From: a virus
IMG/VR virus record: IMGVR_UViG_3300032087_002691
Coordinates: 1-58,510 of that record
Strand: one strand, 5' to 3'
Length of the DNA stretch: 58,510 bases
A model generated the notes under the pieces. That model searched no databases. It saw only the letters and a list, made by a program, of their open reading frames with translations, and had not been told where the DNA came from. Made by a program: the position numbers and the translations under genes. Below are positions 49,828 through 57,165 of the stretch, piece after piece. The first letter of the stretch is position 1. The number at the start of each line of letters is the position of its first letter.

Positions 49828-50760
49828 ATGGCATCTCTTAGTGCAACCAAGGTAAAGGACACATATGTAGGTCTTCTTAAGACCACTGATAATACGGGTA
49901 TAACCTCAACCCTCAAAAGAGTCACTGACGGAGCTGGCTCAGATACGGGGCTGTACCTTTCTGATGCCAAGGCCAAGGTTGATGCGTTGGAGATTGTGTC
50001 TGTATCACAAGACAACACTAGAACGAAGTTTTTAAACTGGGATGCGTCTGACGGTGTTGTAGGGTACTATGATTTTACAGCGTCTGACCCTGCGGTGTCC
50101 GCATCTGAATCTAGTGGTGATGTGACGATTACTACGGGGACAAATGCTGCAAATACGTTTACGCTCATTAGCGGGACAAACATTACCCTTTCACTCTCTG
50201 GCACGGATGTAACCATTGATGCGGCAACTGGTTTTGACGACTGGTTCTATACCTCGTACAACACTAGTTCATCATCTTCCAACACTCTGACGTCGGCTCA
50301 GTCTGGATTAACCATTGACCTTGCTTTCACAAGCAATGGAGATAGTGTAGTAACTCTACCCACGGCAGCGGCTGGACTTAGGTATACGTTTGTTGTTTCA
50401 GATGATACCGACGATAGGGGGAGCTTTAAGATTAAGTGTGGTGCTTCAGACGTCTTTGCTGGTGGCTTGGCATTCACGAATAATGGTGTGAGAGACAGCG
50501 TCACGGAAGCTAATAACAGAACACCGTACACCATGCATGAGTCACCAGCAAGTGCTGATAATCAAATACTTCTAGACCCAGACGCGGTGTCATCTGGTGG
50601 CAAGGCGGGTACTTGGATTACATGCGTTGCTATTAGTGATAGCACTTGGTTTGTTAATGGCCACGTATTCCAAGAGAAAACATACACCGAGTTTGTTGGT
50701 GGTAGCACCGACCAGCCTGGTATGCCAGACACCGTCTCAGACCTCTTCTCGGAAGTTTAA
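49828..50760 (+). CDS. Putative head-decoration/fibre protein
   Basis: 310 aa. The N-terminal part 'TKVKDTYVGLLKTTDNTGI' (about residues 7-25), then 'LKRVTDGAGSDTGLYLSDAK', resembles an anchor domain of structural proteins in marine podoviruses. The rest is Ser/Thr/Asp-rich beta structure ('TLISGTNITLSLSGTDVTID'), ending in 'EFVGGSTDQPGMPD'. Late position and composition fit a head fibre or decoration protein. Not certain. Confidence 0.5.
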   Translation: MASLSATKVKDTYVGLLKTTDNTGITSTLKRVTDGAGSDTGLYLSDAKAKVDALEIVSVSQDNTRTKFLNWDASDGVVGYYDFTASDPAVSASESSGDVTITTGTNAANTFTLISGTNITLSLSGTDVTIDAATGFDDWFYTSYNTSSSSSNTLTSAQSGLTIDLAFTSNGDSVVTLPTAAAGLRYTFVVSDDTDDRGSFKIKCGASDVFAGGLAFTNNGVRDSVTEANNRTPYTMHESPASADNQILLDPDAVSSGGKAGTWITCVAISDSTWFVNGHVFQEKTYTEFVGGSTDQPGMPDTVSDLFSEV

Positions 50761-50779
50761 TAATGATTAAATTAGGGAC

Positions 50780-51058
50780 ATGGACGACATTCTTAAAAAA
50801 ACCATGTTCGAAGAGATTGACGCTGCCTTCGAGCAAATCGAAGAGATAGTGCAGAAGTACAACATGTCTAGCAACATCGTGTATATGGGTTGCGTAGGTG
50901 TGTGCGAAGAGATTGAGGAGGACACTCACGAGTGGCAGGTCAAGTATACCTGGAACGTAAAAGACACAAACGAGCTTGAGGAAGTCGTTCAACTTCAGGT
51001 AGAGGCTTATATGAAGACCCTCCCTGACGACCCCCTCGACTTCCTATATTTAAATTGA
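50780..51058 (+). CDS. Hypothetical acidic protein, 92 aa
   Basis: Very acidic, mixed: helical 'IDAAFEQIEEIVQKYNMSSN' then beta 'IVYMGCVGVCEEIEEDTHEW' and a final 'DPLDFLYLN'. The ATG follows a short A/T-rich leader after the 310-aa gene. It precedes the terminase block. Unknown function. Confidence 0.5.
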   Translation: MDDILKKTMFEEIDAAFEQIEEIVQKYNMSSNIVYMGCVGVCEEIEEDTHEWQVKYTWNVKDTNELEEVVQLQVEAYMKTLPDDPLDFLYLN

Positions 51059-51059
51059 T

Positions 51060-51296
51060 ATGAACCTTATTAGAAAGATTGTCGTTGGGCCAAACCCCAA
51101 GGACGCGATGGCCTATTACGTGGGCATGAGGGCGGGTAATGGAAAGGTGTCCGCCATAGTTGAAGACGAAAGAGCTCTATTTAAATACAGCGTTCGCAGA
51201 TACAACGTATTCATTGAAGACAAGGATTCTACCTATATTTGGAAAACGGTTGAGAACCAACCTGTCTTAGTTGAATACGATTGTAATTTTGAATGA
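51060..51296 (+). CDS. Hypothetical protein, 78 aa
   Basis: MNLIRKIVVGPNPKDAMAYY (1-20) with 'YVGMRAGNGKVSAIVEDE' and a C-terminal beta stretch 'STYIWKTVENQPVLVEYD'. It starts 1 nt after the previous stop and overlaps the GroES-like gene by 4 nt. Small beta-rich fold, family unknown. Confidence 0.5.
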   Translation: MNLIRKIVVGPNPKDAMAYYVGMRAGNGKVSAIVEDERALFKYSVRRYNVFIEDKDSTYIWKTVENQPVLVEYDCNFE

Positions 51297-51874
51297 AAGC
51301 TTTGAATCACTTCGTCGTGAAGGTGGACAAACCCTTCAACGACACTGTAGAGCTGGGCGATAAGTCCATCTACCTCGACTCCAAGTGGAACGAATTTGAG
51401 AACCGTATCTGCTACGGAGAGATAGAGTCGCCACCGAGCAGGCACAATACGGGAGCTAAGAAGGGTGACACCCTATTCTTCCACCATCACGTAACCACTA
51501 CGGATAACCTCAGAATCTACGACAACCTATATGTAGCCAGCTATGGAGGTTGGAAGCCTCACGCTATTGCCTACAGACGCAAGAGTGATGGCGAGATAGT
51601 TATGCTTGGCAACTGGATTTTTGTAGAGCCTTCAAAAGTTAAGAAGGAGGATAGTGTAACCGAATCAGGTATAGTTAAGCAGTTGGGCATCAACGTCAAG
51701 GACAGAGATGTGGCTAAGGTTATTGCACCAACAGAGTATATGATAGAGCAGGGCGTCAAGGCTGGCGACATCGTTGGCTTCACGAAAGATGCCGATTACA
51801 AGATGACTCTAGACGACGGCAGCGTCGTTTACAGGATGGCTGAAGACAACCTGTTGTATGTCGAGGAAGGTTAA
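51293..51874 (+). CDS. GroES-like co-chaperonin with two domains
   Basis: 193 aa. The first half (about 1-70) has 'NHFVVKVDKPFNDTVELGDK' and a mobile-loop-like 'ESPPSRHNTGAKKGDTLFFH'. The second half (about 105-190) repeats the beta-barrel plan: 'NWIFVEPSKV', then 'IAPTEYMIEQGVKAGDIVGF' and 'YRMAEDNLLYVEEG', the last matching the usual GroES C-terminal 'hedILAvle' type. The two barrels suggest an internal duplication. Phage GroES proteins (as T4 gp31) help host GroEL fold the large capsid protein; the gene stands just before terminase and portal. Confidence 0.65.
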   Translation: MKALNHFVVKVDKPFNDTVELGDKSIYLDSKWNEFENRICYGEIESPPSRHNTGAKKGDTLFFHHHVTTTDNLRIYDNLYVASYGGWKPHAIAYRRKSDGEIVMLGNWIFVEPSKVKKEDSVTESGIVKQLGINVKDRDVAKVIAPTEYMIEQGVKAGDIVGFTKDADYKMTLDDGSVVYRMAEDNLLYVEEG

Positions 51875-52151
51875 GTTCACGACGATTGAGGCTTCATCAC
51901 GCCTCATGGAGTCTATGGCTATCGCAATCAATAACATGATTGAGGAGATTAAAAAGCCTGTGGACCCTGAGGTGAATGGCAGCGCTCGTAAGGCAGAGCT
52001 CCAGTCTATCAAGCAGACAGCGGTAGACTGCAAGGAGCTTATTGTAGAACGTCAAAGGCTAGAGCAGATGGTTAAAGACCTAAAACAAAACGGAGAAATA
52101 GAATCCGATAAGGACTACTCTAGTGGCTTTGCAGAACGGTTCAGCAAATAA
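51858..52151 (+). CDS. Putative terminase small subunit
   Basis: 97 aa, helical and charged with a central coiled coil ('IEEIKKPVDPEVNGSARKAE' then 'KELIVERQRLEQMVKDLKQN'). The evidence is place: it ends with a one-base overlap on the large terminase start. It overlaps the GroES-like gene by 17 nt. Small size fits a DNA-recognition subunit, though no HTH is clear. Confidence 0.5.
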   Translation: MSRKVKFTTIEASSRLMESMAIAINNMIEEIKKPVDPEVNGSARKAELQSIKQTAVDCKELIVERQRLEQMVKDLKQNGEIESDKDYSSGFAERFSK

Positions 52152-54262
52152 TGTCTCTTGTATATAGAAAAGATGAGGAGGTTCTTATTTCAATTTGCCC
52201 CAACGGTACGAAAGGAGAAACTGTCGAACTTGCGGGGCTATTCATTCTTCTTCCCGCTCAGCCTCCCGAAGAGGAAATTATCGGATATGGCAAGCCAGAC
52301 GACATGCAGCTGTGGGAAAGGGCACCTGTGCCAGCAGAGATGTCTAGGATTAAGTCTATGGATGAGTGGGGAGAGATGCCAAGGGAGTTTAGAGAGAAGT
52401 TTCATCCATATATCGAAGAGGAGTTTCGCCGTAGGCGTGAGGGCCTTTGGTTTTTCAATAAAGGTATTCCTACATATATTACGGGCAGGCACTACATGAT
52501 GCTTCAGTGGACTAAGCTCGATGTCGGATACCCTGACTATCTAGCTTTCCAGAGAGACATCTTCTTACACATGGCGGCCTGCGAGGCCGACCCTCGTTGC
52601 ATGGGGCAACTGTACACAAAGTGTAGGCGTAGTGGCTACACAAATATCTGCTCTTCAGTGCTTCTCGACGAAGCAACGCAGATAAAAGACAAGCTCTTGG
52701 GTATCCAGTCTAAGACAGGTAAGGACGCCCAGGAAAATATATTCATGAAGAAGGTGGTTCAGATGTTTAGGCATTACCCCTTCTTCTTTAAACCCATTCA
52801 GGATGGTACCACTAACCCACGCATGGAGCTGGCTTTTCGCGAGCCGTCTAAGAGAATCACGAAGAACAATAAGACTGCGCAGAAGGGCGAGGCTCTCAAT
52901 ACGGTAATTAACTGGAAGAACACCACCAACAACGCATATGACGGTGAGAAGCTCCACATGCTTTACCTCGACGAGGCAGGCAAATGGGAGAAGCCGACAG
53001 ACATACGCGAAGCATGGCGCATCGAGAGGACGTGTCTTATTGTAGGTAGAAAGATTATCGGTAAGGCTCTGGTGGGCTCTACCGTAAACCCTATGGACAA
53101 GGGGGGCACCCAGTTCAAGCAGTTGTGGGATGACTCTGATGTATCCAAGCGCAACGCTAATGGGAGAACTGTGTCTGGTCTATATCGCATATTTATCCCA
53201 GCATATGATGCCCTAGAGGGATTCTTTGATAAGTACGGTAATCCTATCGTAGAAACTGATGAGCCAGTAGAGGCTATGGACGGGGAGTTTATGCAGTTCG
53301 GTGCTAAGAGGTTTCTTAAGAACGAGCGCGACGCATTGAAGCATGACGCCAGAGAGCTCAACGAATTCATACGTCAGTTCCCGTTTACTACCGATGAGGC
53401 GTTTAGAGATTCTGTAGAGGGCAGCCTCTTCAATATCGGTAAGATATACGAGCAGATAGAGCACAACGACAACATGTATCCAAGCCCTATTGTGAAAGGA
53501 AACTTCGTTTGGGCGGGCGGGGTGCAGGACAGTAAGGTCGTGTTTCAACCGAGCTCACAGGGTAGGTGGCATATTGCATGGATGCCCGACATAAACAACA
53601 GAAGCGTTATCGTAGAGGAGAGGGGTAAGAAGGTCCCGCCTAATGCCGACATGGGGTGCGGGGGTGTTGACTCCTACGACATTGACGCTACGGTAGATGT
53701 GTCGCGGGGCTCTAAGGGAGCCTGCCATATGTACAATAAATTCAACCTTAACGGTGCAGGCAATATGTTTGTTGCTGAGTATGCCAGCCGCCCACCCCTA
53801 GCTAAGATATTCTATGAGGATGTGCTTATGGCTGCCGTGTTCTATGGGTACCCTCTGCTTATAGAGAACAACAAGTACGGAATCGTAAGGTACTTTGAGT
53901 CAAGGGGTTACGACGGGTATGTGATGGATAGACCTGAGCATCTTAGGAATAATAGCTCATCGTCAAACGTCAAGACAAAAGGTATCCCATCTAACTCTCA
54001 AGACGTCATACACGCTCACGCTCAAGCCATTGAGGATTACATACACAACCACGTAGGGCTTGATGAGGACGGTAATATTGGGAGCATGTATTTCAACAGG
54101 ACGCTAGAGGACTGGGTCGGTTTTAAGATTGACAACAGAACCAAGTTTGACTTGACGATAAGTGCGGGCCTAGCCCTGCTTGCTGCTCAAAAGGTGAAGA
54201 AAAAGAAGAAGGTCTCGAACTTCGAAGACAAGGTCTTTTTTAGGCGATACTCTATGCGATAA
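52151..54262 (+). CDS. Terminase large subunit
   Basis: 703 aa. ATPase: Walker A-like C158-R-R-S-G-Y-T164, Walker B MLYLDEAGK (Asp274, Glu275), and a coupling-type GSTVNPMDKGG (about 308-318). Nuclease: GVDSYDIDATVD with Asp507 and neighbours, later 'YPLLIENNKYGIVRYFESRG' (about 573-592). An added N-terminal part of about 120 residues precedes the ATPase, as in crAss-like and related large terminases. It cuts and pumps DNA into the prohead, docking on the portal made by the next gene. Confidence 0.88.
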   Translation: MSLVYRKDEEVLISICPNGTKGETVELAGLFILLPAQPPEEEIIGYGKPDDMQLWERAPVPAEMSRIKSMDEWGEMPREFREKFHPYIEEEFRRRREGLWFFNKGIPTYITGRHYMMLQWTKLDVGYPDYLAFQRDIFLHMAACEADPRCMGQLYTKCRRSGYTNICSSVLLDEATQIKDKLLGIQSKTGKDAQENIFMKKVVQMFRHYPFFFKPIQDGTTNPRMELAFREPSKRITKNNKTAQKGEALNTVINWKNTTNNAYDGEKLHMLYLDEAGKWEKPTDIREAWRIERTCLIVGRKIIGKALVGSTVNPMDKGGTQFKQLWDDSDVSKRNANGRTVSGLYRIFIPAYDALEGFFDKYGNPIVETDEPVEAMDGEFMQFGAKRFLKNERDALKHDARELNEFIRQFPFTTDEAFRDSVEGSLFNIGKIYEQIEHNDNMYPSPIVKGNFVWAGGVQDSKVVFQPSSQGRWHIAWMPDINNRSVIVEERGKKVPPNADMGCGGVDSYDIDATVDVSRGSKGACHMYNKFNLNGAGNMFVAEYASRPPLAKIFYEDVLMAAVFYGYPLLIENNKYGIVRYFESRGYDGYVMDRPEHLRNNSSSSNVKTKGIPSNSQDVIHAHAQAIEDYIHNHVGLDEDGNIGSMYFNRTLEDWVGFKIDNRTKFDLTISAGLALLAAQKVKKKKKVSNFEDKVFFRRYSMR

Positions 54263-54277
54263 ACGGTCATTCGTAGT

Positions 54278-54309
54278 ATTGCTATATTTGCGTGAGCCCA
54301 AATAGCAAT
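54278..54309 (+). promoter_or_regulatory. Promoter with inverted repeat before the portal gene
   Basis: TATATTTG at 54283-54290 is a Bacteroidota -7 box. ATTGCTAT (54278-54285), which overlaps the box, is a perfect inverted repeat of ATAGCAAT (54302-54309), just before the ATG at 54312. This could be an operator or, in the RNA, a start-masking hairpin. The AGCCCAAA between the arms also occurs after the box at 6961. Confidence 0.55.
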
Positions 54310-54311
54310 CA

Positions 54312-56756
54312 ATGATTTCAGGCAAAAAAAATTACGGTAAGTTCCCAGAACCTTTTGCCTCCCCAGAAGAGAAGGCTTCTAAGGAGTACGGAACTAGATA
54401 CGCCAAGGCTATTGAGAGTCAGTGGGGTAGTATGGATGACGTTAGCTCCGTTGCTGGTGGGCGTCTGAGAGATTTCGAAAAGAACAGAGATTACGCTAAC
54501 GGAACTCAAGACACGGCAATATACAAGCAGATTCTCAACTCCCTTGACCCGAACAATGGTGATGGCACACTCCTCAATCTAGACTGGAGCCCAGTACCTA
54601 TTGTACCTAAGTTCGTTAAGGTCGTAGTAAACAAGGTTCTGTCGCGAAAGCCATATCCTTCTGTTGAGGCAACCGACCCTGTATCTAAGGGGGAGAAGGA
54701 TGAGAAGAAGGCTTTGATTGAGTCCTCTATCGAAAACAAGGAGTTGCTCACGGAGGCTAGGACGATGGGGCTTCAGACGGAGATTGACCCATCACAGCTA
54801 CCCGACTCTACCGAGGAGGCTGAAATCTTTATGGACCAGAACGTCAAGACCAATGCGGAGATAGCCGCTCAGATTGGTACTTCACTAACCCTGGACTGGA
54901 ACGACTTTGACGACTCTGTATACAGACGGTGTGTTGAGGACCTGGTGGTATGCGGTATGGGTGTGGCTAAAAGAACCAACGACCCCAATTACGGAATTAA
55001 GGTAGACTATGTAGACCCTGCTAAGTTTGTTCATAGCTACACGGAGGACCCGAATATGGGTGACCTCGTATATGCTGGTCACGTAAAGCACATCAGCATA
55101 GCTGAACTCAAGAGGGTTGCGGGCGATGAGTTCACAGAGAAGGAATACGAGGAGATTGCTGAGAAGGCTAAAGCAAAGTCATTTAACGACAACTCTAAGT
55201 TTACTTCTAAGAGCTTTGATAAGGTATCTGGTTCTCTTAGGTACGGATATGACGACTACCTCGTAGAGGTGTTGGACTTTGAGTTCGTCACAGTAGACTG
55301 CGTGTACTATGAGAGCAAGGAGTCTCGGTTCGGTAACGTTGGCTTTTACTACAAGGGTTCTAGCTATAAGCCAGCTGCGGAGTCGGTGTACGACAGGAAG
55401 CCTTACAAGATGGAGGTTGAGGTCATTTACGGTGGCAGCTACCTGCTCGGCGCAAATAAGCTGTTTAACTACGGGGTCAAGAAGAACGTACCAAAGAACG
55501 TTCACGACCTCACTAAAGCCCGCCTGTCTTACAGCGTAGCATGCACCAACATTAGACGCATGAGACCTAAGTCTATGGTAGGCTCTATCATCGGCTTTGC
55601 GGACCAGCTCCAGCTCACTCACCTTAAGATTCAGCAGGCTATCGCTAAGGCTAAGCCTGACGGTGTCATCGTAGACATCGAAGGGTTGGAGAACGTACAG
55701 CTCGGACGTGGTGGAGAGTTGCAGCCACTACAGATTCAAGACATCTACGAACAGACGGGTGTCTTCTACTACAGAAGTAGGAACCCAGATGGCGGTGGAC
55801 AGCAGCCACCAATCAGACCTATCGATAATACGATAAGAAACATCCAGCAGTATGTGATGCTTTACAATCACTACCTGACTATGATTCGTGACGCCAGCGG
55901 TGTCAACGAGGTTATGGATGCTACGACGCCTAAGGGCGACGCTCTTGTCGGCGTTAGAGAGCAGGCTATGGCTGCGGGTAACAACGCCCTATACGATATC
56001 ACGAATGCATCTATGATTATCTACAAGAAGGTATGTCAGGATGTGGTTAAGTGTCTTCAGATTATACCAACCGACTCGGTCTTGTACGCAGTGTACGAGA
56101 AGGCTATCGGTAAGTACAATATGAATACGCTCTCTTCGTTTGCCGAGCTGCCTATGTACAACTTTGGTGTGCGTGTTGTCAAGGAGATGAGCGAAGATGA
56201 TAGAATGTTCTTGGAGCAAAACATCCAGCAGTCGCTTGCTCAGAGAGAGATTGACCTGGAGGATGCTCTTGCTGTCCGTCAGATAAAGGATATCGACCAG
56301 GCTCAACGCCTCCTCGTCGTCCGACGCAAGCGCCGTATGGCTAAGATGCAAGAGATGCAGCAGCAAAACATGCAGATGCAGCAGCAGATGAATCAGCAGA
56401 ATCAGCAGCTGGCTATGCAGGCTCGCGCACAACAGCTTCAGATGGAGGGTCAGATTGAGGCGCAGAAGATTCAGCTCAAGGGTCAGACTGAGATACAGGT
56501 GGCTCAAGCGCTCCACTCACTTAGAAAAGAAATCGAGATGATTAGAGCCGAGGCTTCTCTAGGCTTTAAGTCTACCGAGCAGGAGTTCAGAGAGAAGATT
56601 GATGTCCTTAAGGAGGACAGAAAAGACGCCCGTGTAGAAAAGCAAGCTGTAGCTCAGTCTAAGCTTATTGCTCAAAGACAGGGTGAGCGCCCAGTCATGG
56701 ATGAAGCAACCGAATCAGTAGACGACATCGTCAATCAAATCTTAAACAATGCCTAA
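54312..56756 (+). CDS. Portal protein
   Basis: 814 aa. The fold is that of crAss-like and related podoviral portals: 'VPKFVKVVVNKVLSRKPYPS' (about 98-117), a central 'MRPKSMVGSIIGFADQLQLT' (417-436), 'VFYYRSRNPDGGGQQPPIRP' and 'TPKGDALVGVREQAMAAGNN' (about 540-559). The C-terminal barrel region becomes a long Gln/Met-rich coiled coil (about residues 675-770), ending in an acidic tail. It overlaps the next gene by 8 nt. It forms the dodecameric packaging vertex with the terminase upstream. Confidence 0.85.
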   Translation: MISGKKNYGKFPEPFASPEEKASKEYGTRYAKAIESQWGSMDDVSSVAGGRLRDFEKNRDYANGTQDTAIYKQILNSLDPNNGDGTLLNLDWSPVPIVPKFVKVVVNKVLSRKPYPSVEATDPVSKGEKDEKKALIESSIENKELLTEARTMGLQTEIDPSQLPDSTEEAEIFMDQNVKTNAEIAAQIGTSLTLDWNDFDDSVYRRCVEDLVVCGMGVAKRTNDPNYGIKVDYVDPAKFVHSYTEDPNMGDLVYAGHVKHISIAELKRVAGDEFTEKEYEEIAEKAKAKSFNDNSKFTSKSFDKVSGSLRYGYDDYLVEVLDFEFVTVDCVYYESKESRFGNVGFYYKGSSYKPAAESVYDRKPYKMEVEVIYGGSYLLGANKLFNYGVKKNVPKNVHDLTKARLSYSVACTNIRRMRPKSMVGSIIGFADQLQLTHLKIQQAIAKAKPDGVIVDIEGLENVQLGRGGELQPLQIQDIYEQTGVFYYRSRNPDGGGQQPPIRPIDNTIRNIQQYVMLYNHYLTMIRDASGVNEVMDATTPKGDALVGVREQAMAAGNNALYDITNASMIIYKKVCQDVVKCLQIIPTDSVLYAVYEKAIGKYNMNTLSSFAELPMYNFGVRVVKEMSEDDRMFLEQNIQQSLAQREIDLEDALAVRQIKDIDQAQRLLVVRRKRRMAKMQEMQQQNMQMQQQMNQQNQQLAMQARAQQLQMEGQIEAQKIQLKGQTEIQVAQALHSLRKEIEMIRAEASLGFKSTEQEFREKIDVLKEDRKDARVEKQAVAQSKLIAQRQGERPVMDEATESVDDIVNQILNNA

Positions 56757-57165
56757 TTCGCTAAACCTAGACGTATCTAAAAGAGTAGATATCACCTGCA
56801 GAAGGGGGGACACTCTTACTATTGATTTGGATATTACTGACTCTAACGGCGACGCCATGAATCTTACAGGTTATACGTTCAAGATGGAGGTCAGAAAATC
56901 TGATACAGATGATGGCACCACTATCTCAGATGCTAGTATTATTCTGTCTACCGAAGACACAGGCAATAGCAATAATAAGCAGATTACAGTGTCTACACCA
57001 GACGCCAGTGGAAACTTGACGTTCTCATCAGTAGCCGCAAACATGAAAGCTGCAGCGGCTGGAATCTACGTTTATGATATAGAGTCCGACAACGGCAGTG
57101 ATACAGTTCAAACATGGCTTCACGGTCTGTTTACCATCAATGAAGATGTAACTGTTTACGCATGA
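56749..57165 (+). CDS. Baseplate/fibre anchor-like beta protein (BppU-N-like)
   Basis: 138 aa, beta-sandwich pattern: 'VDITCRRGDTLTIDLDITDS' (13-32), 'YTFKMEVRKS', 'GIYVYDIESDNGSDTVQTWL' (105-124) and a final strand. This matches the N-terminal adaptor domain seen in BppU-type proteins that hold fibres to the virion. It overlaps the fibre gene by 4 nt (ATGA), which suggests it is the adaptor for that fibre. Confidence 0.65.
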   Translation: MPNSLNLDVSKRVDITCRRGDTLTIDLDITDSNGDAMNLTGYTFKMEVRKSDTDDGTTISDASIILSTEDTGNSNNKQITVSTPDASGNLTFSSVAANMKAAAAGIYVYDIESDNGSDTVQTWLHGLFTINEDVTVYA

